From: Rhizobium sp. NXC24
GTDB lineage: Bacteria > Pseudomonadota > Alphaproteobacteria > Rhizobiales > Rhizobiaceae
Assembly: GCF_002944315.1 (NCBI RefSeq)
Contig: NZ_CP024312.1
Coordinates: forward strand, 62,001-126,000
Direction of reading: 5' to 3'
DNA: 64,000 nucleotides
Positions 52,910-60,891 of the stretch are shown here, piece by piece. The notes beneath the pieces are model-generated. The model saw only the letters and a list, made by a program, of their open reading frames with translations, made no database searches and was not told the origin of the DNA. Both the position numbers and the translations under genes were made by a program. Numbering within the stretch: the first letter of the stretch is position 1; each line of letters begins with the position of its first letter.

Positions 52910-54535
52910 ATGGGCATCAAAGCCAAACTCAACGCGGCAACTCTATTGACGGCATGGTTACTGGCTGTGCCGGTTGCATTCGCCGATGACCAGCCGGTCA
53001 AAGGAGGCACGCTGATTTATCTTGAGCAGCAGGCACACACGAACCTATATCCGCCTGCCGGTGGTTTCTATCCGAACGGTGGTATCCTCAACCAGATCAC
53101 CGATAAGCTGACCTATCAAAACCCGCAGACGCTTCAGATCGAGCCATGGGTTGCAGAGTCCTGGACAGTCAACGACAACGCTACGGAATATACGTTCAAG
53201 ATCCGCAAGGGCGTGACCTTTTCCGATGGATCGCCGCTCGATGCCAACGCCGTTGCAAAGAATTACGATACGTTCGGCCTCGGCAACAAGGAGCTGAAGC
53301 AGCCGGTTTCGGAGGTCATCAACAACTACGACCATAGCGAAGTTGTCGATCCCTATACCGTCAAGTTCTATTTCAAGAAGCCATCTCCCGGCTTCCTGCA
53401 GGGGACGTCGGTGATCGGCTCTGGCCTGGTTTCGCTGAAAACACTCGCGCTCCCCTTTGATCAGCTGGGCGATGCTACAAAGATCATCGGTTCCGGCCCC
53501 TTCGTCGTCGAGAGCGAGACGCTCGGCAAGCAGCTCGCGCTGATGGCGCGCACGGATTACAATTGGGGTCCGAGCAAGCTGGAGCATCAGGGCCGGGCGT
53601 ATCTGGACGGCATCAAGTACATCATCACCGGCGAGGACAGCGTGCGCATCGGTGCCTTGCTGTCCGGCCAGGCTGATTTCATTCGCCAGCTCCAGGCGTA
53701 TGACGAAAAGCAGGTCGCCGATCAGAGTTTCGCGATCTATGCGGCACCGACGCGCGGTGTGAACGACAGCGTTGCCTTCCGGCCCGATAATCCGCTCGTT
53801 GCCGACATCAAGGTCCGTCAGGCGCTTCTGCATGCGACGAACAACAAGGAAATCGTCGATACGCTGTTTTCAGCCAATTATCCGCAAGCAAAGTCGGTCA
53901 TTTCATCGGCCGCGGCCGGATACGCGGATCTCTCATCGAACCTGAGTTATGACCCGGCCGTCGCCGAGAAGCTTCTCGACGAAGCGGACTGGAAGAAGGG
54001 GGCGGACGGCATTCGCCAGAAGGACGGAAAGCCGCTTTCACTTGCTGTCTATGAATCTCTGCCGCAGCCGCAGAACAAGGCCGTACTGCAGCTCGTCGCT
54101 CAGCAATGGGCGAAGATCGGCGTCAAGCTGCAGGTTCTTGCCGGCACGTCGGGAAATGTCGTGACTGACAATGTCGATCCGGCGAAGACCCCGTTGGTTG
54201 TCGCCGAAGTCGGCCGTGCCGATCCCGACGTCGTCAAGAGCCAGTTTTATCCCAAGAACCGGGATGCTCTGCTGCAGAAGGGCGGTCTCAATCCCAAGGC
54301 GATCTTCTTCGACGACAAGCTGAACGGCATCCTCGAGACCGTCGCTTCCGAAACCGACCGCAGCAAGCGGTTGGCTGCGGCCAAGGCCGCGCAGGAATAT
54401 CTGCTGGATCAGGCTTACGTCATCCCGTTCTTCGAGGAACCTCAGGTTTTTGCAGGTGCACCGTACGTCAAGGGAGTGGCGTTCGAGGCTGTGGGACGCC
54501 CGTCCTTCTACAGCACCTGGCTTGCCGAACATTGA
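52910..54535 (+). CDS. ABC transporter substrate-binding protein, family 5 (KPN_01854-like)
   Basis: A 541-residue binding protein. ATG 52910 gives a clean Sec signal (MGIKAKLNAATLLTAWLLAVPVAFADD); the frame is open from 52862. The mature part opens QPVKGGTLIYLEQQAHTNLYPPAGGFYPNGGILNQITDKLTYQNPQTLQIEPWVAESW. The RTDYNWGPSKLEHQGRAYLDGIKYIITGEDSVRIGALLSGQ motif is shared with the binding proteins at 40310 and 60892. It begins an operon of two permeases, fused ATPase, luciferase-like monooxygenase and two CMD-type proteins, as known for this subfamily, so it probably binds an organosulfur compound. Confidence 0.9.
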   Translation: MGIKAKLNAATLLTAWLLAVPVAFADDQPVKGGTLIYLEQQAHTNLYPPAGGFYPNGGILNQITDKLTYQNPQTLQIEPWVAESWTVNDNATEYTFKIRKGVTFSDGSPLDANAVAKNYDTFGLGNKELKQPVSEVINNYDHSEVVDPYTVKFYFKKPSPGFLQGTSVIGSGLVSLKTLALPFDQLGDATKIIGSGPFVVESETLGKQLALMARTDYNWGPSKLEHQGRAYLDGIKYIITGEDSVRIGALLSGQADFIRQLQAYDEKQVADQSFAIYAAPTRGVNDSVAFRPDNPLVADIKVRQALLHATNNKEIVDTLFSANYPQAKSVISSAAAGYADLSSNLSYDPAVAEKLLDEADWKKGADGIRQKDGKPLSLAVYESLPQPQNKAVLQLVAQQWAKIGVKLQVLAGTSGNVVTDNVDPAKTPLVVAEVGRADPDVVKSQFYPKNRDALLQKGGLNPKAIFFDDKLNGILETVASETDRSKRLAAAKAAQEYLLDQAYVIPFFEEPQVFAGAPYVKGVAFEAVGRPSFYSTWLAEH

Positions 54536-54548
54536 GCAAAAAGGGGCT

Positions 54549-54569
54549 GGCCCGGCGTGGTGCCGGGCC
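54549..54569 (+). other. Intercistronic hairpin after the binding-protein gene
   Basis: GGCCCGGC and GCCGGGCC form a perfect 8-bp stem around GTGGT, 14 bp after the binding-protein stop. There is no T-run. It would favour a stable binding-protein mRNA and lower expression of the downstream permeases. Confidence 0.5.
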
Positions 54570-54595
54570 TCCTGGCGCGAAGACATGGTAGTGGC

Positions 54596-55537
54596 ATGGC
54601 AAGATACATATTATCAAGGTTCGGGCAGGCCCTGTTCGTCTTGTGGGCGGCTTTCAGCGTTTCGTTCGTGTTGCTGCAGTCGCTGCCAGGCGACGCGGTG
54701 CTGATCAAATTTCAGAACCCGGATTACGGGCTGAGCCCCGAGCAGCTTGCCGATATCAGGGCGGCTTATGGCGCCGACGGATCGTTCCTGCACCAATATG
54801 CCCATGCGGTCTGGAATTTTCTGACGGGGGATTTCGGCTATTCCCTGCAGGCAGGCGTTCCGGTGAGCTCGCTGCTTGCCACCAACCTGCCACCGTCCCT
54901 TCTGCTTGCAGCATCGGGGTTTGTGGTGGCGACGCTTCTTGCCGTTCTGATTGCAATCGCCTGCAATCTTTCCGGTCTTGCCTGGCTGCGTGGCCTGATC
55001 CAATCCATTCCGTCGCTGTTCATATCGGTGCCGACCTTCTGGCTCGGCATCATGCTCATTCAGATATTCTCTTTCCGGCTTCGCCTCGTGCCGGTCATCA
55101 ATCCGGGTCCATGGGAGGGTCTTTTCCTGCCCATCCTGACGGTCGCAGTGCCGATTTCGGCGCCGCTCGCGCAGATATTGCTGAAGAACATAGACGAGGT
55201 CCTGACGAAGCCCTTCGTGCCCGTGGCACGGGCCAAGGGACTTTCGCATGCCAAGGTCCTGTGGCGGCACGTCGCCAAGAACACGCTGCTACCGGTTTTA
55301 ACCGTTGCCGGTTTGCTGTTCGGGGAGCTGATCGCCAGCGCGGTCATCACCGAAACGGTCTTTGGCCTCAATGGTATCGGCGGGCTGACGAAACAGGCCG
55401 TGGACAGCCAGGATGTCGCCGTTCTTCAAGCAATCGTCGTTATTGCCGCGACCGCGTTCGTCGTCATCAACCTTGTGGTCGATCTTCTCTATCCCGTGCT
55501 CGATCCGCGTCTGAAGACCAAGCTGGGAGCCGCATGA
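54596..55537 (+). CDS. ABC transporter permease, DppB type
   Basis: A 313-residue permease starting MARYILSRFGQALFVLWAAFSVSFVLLQSLPGDAVLIKFQNPDYGLSPEQLADIRAAYGADGSF. No strong ribosome-binding site precedes ATG 54596; the frame is open from 54557. EAA loop: KPFVPVARAKGLSHAKVLWRHVAKNTLLPV. Its stop overlaps the next start (ATGA). Confidence 0.9.
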   Translation: MARYILSRFGQALFVLWAAFSVSFVLLQSLPGDAVLIKFQNPDYGLSPEQLADIRAAYGADGSFLHQYAHAVWNFLTGDFGYSLQAGVPVSSLLATNLPPSLLLAASGFVVATLLAVLIAIACNLSGLAWLRGLIQSIPSLFISVPTFWLGIMLIQIFSFRLRLVPVINPGPWEGLFLPILTVAVPISAPLAQILLKNIDEVLTKPFVPVARAKGLSHAKVLWRHVAKNTLLPVLTVAGLLFGELIASAVITETVFGLNGIGGLTKQAVDSQDVAVLQAIVVIAATAFVVINLVVDLLYPVLDPRLKTKLGAA

Positions 55538-56454
55538 TGGCAACGATCGAAACCGCCCGACATCATGCAGACCTCGATGCGTCCGACCGGAAAGTCAGTG
55601 TATCGCCCGTGACGCTTGAGACCGATTTTCACGAGAACGCCGGAGCTGGCGGGCGTTTTCCGCGCATGCAGCCTGGTCTCCTCTTTGCGAGCCTCATCCT
55701 CGCACTGGCCGTCCTTTGGGCACTCTTCCCAGGCCTCTTTACGATTTATGACCCTGTCCAGGGCCTGCCCGGGCAACATCTACGACCGCCCAGTGCCATT
55801 CATCTCCTGGGTACGGATTCGCTTGGGCGAGATCTCTATGCCCGCATTGTCTATGGTGCTATCCACTCGCTATCGGGCGCACTCGCTGCCGTTGGCATCG
55901 CGCTTGTGGCCGGCACGACGCTCGGCGTGCTTGCCGGATCGTTCGACGGCAGGATTGAGACGGTCATCATGAGGCTGGTCGATGTCATGCTGTCGATACC
56001 GGATCTTCTCTTGTCGCTCAGCATCATCGTTCTGCTCGGTTTCGGCACCGTCAACGCCGCGATCGCGGTCGGCTGCACGCTGATCGCCAAGTTTGCCCGA
56101 TTGGTTCGCTCCGAAGTCGTGACTGTGCGCCGAAGCGAATATGTCGAGGCCGCCTTCGGAAGCGGCGGGACATTTCTCAAAGTGCTTTGGCGTCACATCC
56201 TGCCGAATTCACTGACCTCGGTGATCGCTTTTGCGGCACTTCAGGCCGGCTGGGCGATCCTGCAGCTCGCGACGCTCGGCTTTCTCGGCTATGGCGCGCC
56301 GCCACCGACACCGGAATGGGGCCTGCTGATCGCCGAGGGACGCAACTATATCGCAACCGCCTGGTGGCTGACGGCGGCGCCCGGTCTTGTCGTCGTCCTG
56401 GTGGTCGTTTCCATCAATCACATCAGCCGGTCAATCGGGAGCATCGCGAAATGA
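55534..56454 (+). CDS. ABC transporter permease, DppC type
   Basis: A 306-residue permease with a ~45-residue hydrophilic N-terminal extension (MMATIETARHHADLDASDRKVSVSPVTLETDFHENAGAG) before the first membrane segment (GLLFASLILALAVLWALFPGLF). Family motif HLLGTDSLGRDLYARIVYGAIHSL; EAA loop YVEAAFGSGGTFLKVLWRHILPNSLTS. It overlaps the DppB-type gene and the fused ATPase gene by 4 bp each. Confidence 0.92.
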   Translation: MMATIETARHHADLDASDRKVSVSPVTLETDFHENAGAGGRFPRMQPGLLFASLILALAVLWALFPGLFTIYDPVQGLPGQHLRPPSAIHLLGTDSLGRDLYARIVYGAIHSLSGALAAVGIALVAGTTLGVLAGSFDGRIETVIMRLVDVMLSIPDLLLSLSIIVLLGFGTVNAAIAVGCTLIAKFARLVRSEVVTVRRSEYVEAAFGSGGTFLKVLWRHILPNSLTSVIAFAALQAGWAILQLATLGFLGYGAPPPTPEWGLLIAEGRNYIATAWWLTAAPGLVVVLVVVSINHISRSIGSIAK

Positions 56455-58130
56455 CGGCTCCAATCATTGGAACGATTACGGAAAAGGGTGCGCCGATACT
56501 CGATGTTTCGGGCCTTAGGGTTGCCTATCGCGACAAGAGTGGCCAGCGCACGGTTGTTCACGATATTGACTTTGAGGTTCGCGCCGGCGAAGTGGTCGCC
56601 CTCGTCGGCGAATCCGGTTCCGGCAAGAGCTCCACGGCACAGGCGCTGATCGGCCTTCTGCCCGAAGGTGGCTTTCTCCAGCAAGGAACCATCCGCCTGA
56701 ATGGTCAGGATATTGCCGGCTGGCCGCAAAAGCGACTGGACGGCATTCGTGGTTCCATCATCAGCCTCGTGCCGCAGGATCCGGGCAATTCGCTCAATCC
56801 GGTGAGGACGATCGGCGAACAGGTCGCCGAAATCCTGACGGTGCATGGCAGGACCTTTGGAGCGGCTGCTCGCGTTCAAGCGATCGAATTGCTGGAACGT
56901 GTCGGCCTCAGCCAGCCTCAATTGCGTGCCAGGCAATATCCGCATGAGCTCTCCGGCGGCATGCGTCAGCGCGTGTTGATCGCCATTGCGATTGCGTTGA
57001 AACCTTCGCTGATCATCGCCGACGAACCCACCAGTGCCTTGGATGTCACGGTGCAGAGGCACATTCTTGATCTGATCGACGATCTGAGACGGGAATATGG
57101 CACAGCGGTCCTTCTGGTGACCCACGACCTCGGGGTTGCTGCCGATCGATCCGACAGGCTGATCGTTCTGCAGCACGGCCGCATCCAAGAGCAGGGACGC
57201 ACGGCCGATATCCTCGCAAACCCGCAAAGCAACTATACGAGCCGTCTGCTTGCCGACGCGCCATCGTTGAATGCGCGGCCGAAGGTCTCGCCGGCACACC
57301 CGGTTGCATCCGTCGCGCCGGCCGACGACATCGTCGTGGTTGATAGGCTGGTGCAGGATTTCGGTACCGGTAGCAGCGGCAGTTTCCGGGCGGTCGACGA
57401 TGTCTCTTTTCGTGTTCGCCGCGGCAGCACCCACGCAATCGTCGGCGAATCCGGCTCCGGCAAGACGACGACGATAAGGATCGTTTCCGCCTTTCAGAAG
57501 CCGACCTCAGGGCAGGTGCTGATCGACGGGCTCGACCTGTCTTCGTTGCGCGGCGAAACGTTGAGGCTGCTGCGCAAGAAGATCCAGCTCGTCTATCAAA
57601 ATCCCTATGGTTCGCTCGATCCGCGCCAGACAATTGCTGGGATCGTGGAGGAGCCGTTGCTGAATTTCGAACGCCTATCCCGGCGTGAGCGATTGGCGAA
57701 GGTGGCGGCCACGCTCGACAAGGTAGGGCTGCCAGTCGACATATCGCAACGTCGGCCACAGGCCCTCTCGGGAGGGCAGCGCCAGCGCGTCGCGATTGCG
57801 CGTGCCCTGGTGCTCGACCCGCAGATCCTGGTGCTCGATGAGGCGGTGTCCGCGCTTGACGTAACGGTACAGGCGCAGATCCTCGATCTCTTGGACGAGC
57901 TGCAGCGCGAGCTTGCGCTGACTTATCTGTTCGTCTCCCACGATCTCGCCGTCGTACGACAGATCGCGGACACTGTCTCGGTGCTGAACGCCGGGCAGTT
58001 GGTCGAGACGGGCCGCGTCGAAGACGTCTTTTCCGATCCCAGGAGCCCGTACACGCGCGAGCTGATCGATGCGGTGCCAGGCAAGAAGTTTCCGCGGGCC
58101 ACCGAGTCCACCCTTATCAGTGCAGGATGA
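56451..58130 (+). CDS. Fused double ABC ATPase, DppDF type
   Basis: A 559-residue protein with two ATPase domains. Domain 1: GESGSGKSS, LSGGMRQRVLIAIAI, LIIADEPTSALD, LVTHDLGVA. Domain 2 (from about residue 300): GESGSGKTT, LSGGQRQRVAIARAL, ILVLDEAVSALD, FVSHDLAVV. Domain 2 has Ala in place of the usual Pro after DE in Walker B (DEAVSALD). It drives the importer of 52910-56454 and parallels the fusion at 36710. Confidence 0.93.
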   Translation: MTAPIIGTITEKGAPILDVSGLRVAYRDKSGQRTVVHDIDFEVRAGEVVALVGESGSGKSSTAQALIGLLPEGGFLQQGTIRLNGQDIAGWPQKRLDGIRGSIISLVPQDPGNSLNPVRTIGEQVAEILTVHGRTFGAAARVQAIELLERVGLSQPQLRARQYPHELSGGMRQRVLIAIAIALKPSLIIADEPTSALDVTVQRHILDLIDDLRREYGTAVLLVTHDLGVAADRSDRLIVLQHGRIQEQGRTADILANPQSNYTSRLLADAPSLNARPKVSPAHPVASVAPADDIVVVDRLVQDFGTGSSGSFRAVDDVSFRVRRGSTHAIVGESGSGKTTTIRIVSAFQKPTSGQVLIDGLDLSSLRGETLRLLRKKIQLVYQNPYGSLDPRQTIAGIVEEPLLNFERLSRRERLAKVAATLDKVGLPVDISQRRPQALSGGQRQRVAIARALVLDPQILVLDEAVSALDVTVQAQILDLLDELQRELALTYLFVSHDLAVVRQIADTVSVLNAGQLVETGRVEDVFSDPRSPYTRELIDAVPGKKFPRATESTLISAG

Positions 58131-58134
58131 TCCC

Positions 58135-59184
58135 ATGAGTACGCCAACATTACCGAAGAGACTGGGCTTCTTCAGTCGGGTCCTAGACCAGGTGGACGCT
58201 GGAACCCGCTACAGGCTGGTTGCCGAGCAGATCATCCACGCCGAAAAGCATGGCTTCGACACGGCCTGGGTGGCGCAGCATCACTTCAACGGAGACGAAG
58301 GCGGCTTGCCTGCGCCATTGGTGTTTCTCGCCGCCCTGGCCCCGCAGACCTCGCATATTCGTTTGGGGACCGGTGTCATTACGCTGCCGATGGAGAACGC
58401 GGTGCGGGTCGCCGAAGATACAGCCGTGCTAGACAAGCTGCTCGACGGGCGGCTGGAGGTCGGCTTCGGCACGGGCGGCACCTCGCAGGCCTTCCTTCCC
58501 TTCGGTCTGGAAAGCAGCCAGCGCAAGGAGGTCTACGGCAATCACCTTGCTCTGGTGCGCGATGCCTGGGCGGGCGGAGAGCTTACAGGCAGCAACCGCC
58601 TCTATCCGGCAGCGCCGCATTTGCGCGACCATGTCTGGCAGGCGACATTTTCCGTTGGTGGCGGCTTGCGTGCCGGCCGCGATGGCGACGGGTTGATGTT
58701 GTCGCGCACACAGCCGCGGCCGGCCGAGACGCCGGACGCCAAGCTCTGGGACCTGCAAGGCCCGATCATCGATGCCTATCTGTCGGCGTTGCCGGCGCAG
58801 CGTCAACCGCGAATATTGGGTTCGCGGAGCCTCTTTGTCGCCGACAGCAGGAAAGAGGCCCTTCACTTTGCCGATATCGGCCTGAGGCGGATCGTCGAAC
58901 ATTTCAAGGCAACGGGCTTTGTGATCCCGGGCGAAACCACGGCTGATTTGATCAGAGCATTCGATGTTCACGTCGGCACCCCTGACGACGTTATCGCATC
59001 GCTTCAGGCAGACACGGCATTGGCGCGGGTCACGGACCTGGTCTTCCAAGTGCATTCCGTCGATCCGCCGCATGAACATATTCTACGCTCGCTGGAACTG
59101 ACGGCTGCTCATGTCGCCCCAGCGCTTGGTTGGATGCAGCAGCGCCCCACCGGAAATGAACGCCGCTTCGCGGCGCAAGTCTAA
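58135..59184 (+). CDS. LLM-class flavin-dependent monooxygenase, KPN_01858-like
   Basis: A 349-residue luciferase-like monooxygenase. ATG 58135 lies 4 bp after the ATPase stop with AGGAT upstream. Segments RLGFFSRVLDQVDAGTRYRLVAEQIIHAEKHGFDTAWVAQHHFNGDEGGLPAPLVFLAALAPQTSHIRLGTGVITLPMENAVRVAEDTAVLDKLLDGRLEVGFGTGG are typical of the bacterial luciferase alpha group. It needs reduced FMN, possibly from the reductase at 32450. It is followed by two CMD/peroxidase-like genes, the set known as the Avi_7170/Avi_7169/KPN_01858 grouping. Confidence 0.9.
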   Translation: MSTPTLPKRLGFFSRVLDQVDAGTRYRLVAEQIIHAEKHGFDTAWVAQHHFNGDEGGLPAPLVFLAALAPQTSHIRLGTGVITLPMENAVRVAEDTAVLDKLLDGRLEVGFGTGGTSQAFLPFGLESSQRKEVYGNHLALVRDAWAGGELTGSNRLYPAAPHLRDHVWQATFSVGGGLRAGRDGDGLMLSRTQPRPAETPDAKLWDLQGPIIDAYLSALPAQRQPRILGSRSLFVADSRKEALHFADIGLRRIVEHFKATGFVIPGETTADLIRAFDVHVGTPDDVIASLQADTALARVTDLVFQVHSVDPPHEHILRSLELTAAHVAPALGWMQQRPTGNERRFAAQV

Positions 59185-59213
59185 TATCGGCATCCGAAGA
59201 AAAGGCATCGACC

Positions 59214-59837
59214 ATGACTTTGCAGACGAGAGACGTCATCGATTTCCTTGCAGGAATAGATCCTGGGTCCGATCTTGACGGCCTTCGGGCACGACGGCCC
59301 GAGACGCGCCTCAATGCCCAGAAGAGCTATGAAGCTCTTTTCGAGCCCGAGCATTGGGGAAGCGTGACCCCGGCGGAGCGCTTTGCCGTCGCCGCCTTTG
59401 TTGCCGGCCTCCACAAGGCACCGGAGATCGCAAATTTCTATTCTTCCAAGTTGCGGGATGAGACGCATGGTCCCGAGCTCGTTGCCGTCATCGGCGCGGA
59501 GCTGGAGACCGGCGATACGACCGGACCTTACGGCCACTATCCGGCTGGCCCACTTTCCCGCGAGGACCGGCCGGGCCTCGTCTATGAGGTTTCGGGCGAA
59601 AGCCGGAAACTTCTGGACCTGAAGCTCAGCGCGGCACTCGAACACAGCCATCTTCTGGTCTTCCGTCCGAGGGAGGCAAGTGCTGCGGCGCTGCAGAAGC
59701 TGCTCGACGCCGGCTGGACGACCACAGGCATTGTCACCTTGTCACAGATCGCGGCATTTTTGGCGTTTCAGATCAGGGTGGTCGCCGGGCTCCGGGCGCT
59801 TGCGAAAAACTCGGCCAATATCGGAAAGGTCGCATAA
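59214..59837 (+). CDS. CMD domain protein, Avi_7170 family
   Basis: A 207-residue protein of the CMD (carboxymuconolactone decarboxylase/AhpD) group. It opens MTLQTRDVIDFLAGIDPGSDLDGLRARRPETRLNAQKSYEALFEPEHWGSVTPAERFAVAAFVAGLHKAPEIANFYSSKL, matching the Avi_7170 family (named from Agrobacterium vitis). I see no CxxC redox pair here, unlike the next protein, so it may be a non-catalytic partner. It lies between a luciferase-like gene and the Avi_7169-type gene, and probably works with both. Confidence 0.85.
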   Translation: MTLQTRDVIDFLAGIDPGSDLDGLRARRPETRLNAQKSYEALFEPEHWGSVTPAERFAVAAFVAGLHKAPEIANFYSSKLRDETHGPELVAVIGAELETGDTTGPYGHYPAGPLSREDRPGLVYEVSGESRKLLDLKLSAALEHSHLLVFRPREASAAALQKLLDAGWTTTGIVTLSQIAAFLAFQIRVVAGLRALAKNSANIGKVA

Positions 59838-59866
59838 GCCTAGTCGCACGAACAAGGAATCCTTTC

Positions 59867-60469
59867 ATGACCGAAACCGTCATTCATCCCGAAATCGCAG
59901 ACCGGCCGAATGCCTTTACCCAAGCTGAAATCGGCTGGACGCCATGGCTGCAGCCAATTGACGAAGCCGATCTGACCGAGCGTCATTGGGCCGGCCTTGT
60001 AGATGCGTCGCGCGCGAAATCGCCCTATTTCATGCTGCTGGTGCGCGACCCCGATATTCTCCAGGCCCGCACCAAAACGGACAAGGATATCTTCTACAAT
60101 GTTTCGGAGGGCCTTCCCCGGGCCGAGCGCGAACTGGCTGCTACGGCGGCATCGCGAACGAATGGCTGCATTTTCTGCGCCTCGGTGCATTCCCGTTTTG
60201 CCTCCCATCATTCCAAGCGAACGGATGACGTGCAGCGTCTGTTGGATGAGGGTCTTCAAGCCGATTTGGGCAGCCGGTGGAATGCTGTGGTTGGGGCGTC
60301 AGCTGCACTGACAGCAACGCCATCTCAATTCGGAGCCGATGAGATCGGAAAGTTGCGCGACGAAGGACTTGATGACCTGGAAATCGCCGATGTGATCCAT
60401 GGCGCCGCCTTCTTCAATTGGGCGAACCGATTGATGCTTTCTCTTGGTGAGCCAACGCCAGCGATCTGA
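59867..60469 (+). CDS. Alkylhydroperoxidase domain protein, Avi_7169 family
   Basis: A 200-residue AhpD-like protein with the redox pair Cys101-x-x-Cys104 and His108 in NGCIFCASVHSRFASHHSK, the proton-relay arrangement of AhpD peroxidases. It opens MTETVIHPEIADRPNAFTQAEIGWTPWLQPIDEADLTERH. AAGGAAT lies 7-8 nt before the start. It may remove peroxide or peroxyflavin by-products of the luciferase-like monooxygenase, or act on its product; both are inference. Last gene of the operon from 52910. Confidence 0.88.
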   Translation: MTETVIHPEIADRPNAFTQAEIGWTPWLQPIDEADLTERHWAGLVDASRAKSPYFMLLVRDPDILQARTKTDKDIFYNVSEGLPRAERELAATAASRTNGCIFCASVHSRFASHHSKRTDDVQRLLDEGLQADLGSRWNAVVGASAALTATPSQFGADEIGKLRDEGLDDLEIADVIHGAAFFNWANRLMLSLGEPTPAI

Positions 60470-60513
60470 ACCCGCTTTCCGGACATGAGTGGCACGATCA
60501 CCCACTTGCCATT

Positions 60514-60683
60514 ATGACCAGTCACAATTCCAAGATAGAAGTCCTGTCCGGACCCGAGCGCCGCCGTCGCTTGTCGACTGCCGAGAAGTTTGCCATCGTT
60601 AGGAGACGTATGAGGCGAACGCGACGATCAGCATCGTTGCACAGCGTCATGGTATCCAACCGAACCACGTCAATCGCGTTTGA
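60514..60683 (+). pseudogene. IS66-type transposase orfA fragment, frameshifted
   Basis: The first frame reads MTSHNSKIEVLSGPERRRRLSTAEKFAIVR and the second, one base out of step, ETYEANATISIVAQRHGIQPNHVNRV then stop. Joined, they resemble the N-terminal helix-turn-helix region of the IS66-family orfA protein (SGPERRRRWSTAEK..IV.ETYE...). One missing G near 60602 explains the shift. No terminal repeats or other IS genes are seen, so it is a relic. It lies between two importer operons and marks a past insertion. Confidence 0.75.
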
Positions 60684-60800
60684 CTACTATCATCTCATCC
60701 TCATCATATTGTCCGCCGAACTGATCGGCCTCCATTAAATCGGGCAATTCGGAACCGGAATTTTCCGACATCGGCGCACAAAGAATTAGAATTCCTTTTA

Positions 60801-60817
60801 TCTATTAAATCTATAGA
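60801..60817. promoter_or_regulatory. Shared dyad operator upstream of the importer at 60892
   Basis: TCTAT-TAAATCT-ATAGA, a perfect 10/10 match, ending 74 bp before the start at 60892. The run TTAAATC.ATAGACAAT is also found at 5735-5750. Confidence 0.75.
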
Positions 60818-60891
60818 CAATTATAGTCCCAGTTGTTGCTGCCTTGCCGATATCGGGCAGCAAAGGTGTTTTGAGAAAACAGGATGGGATC

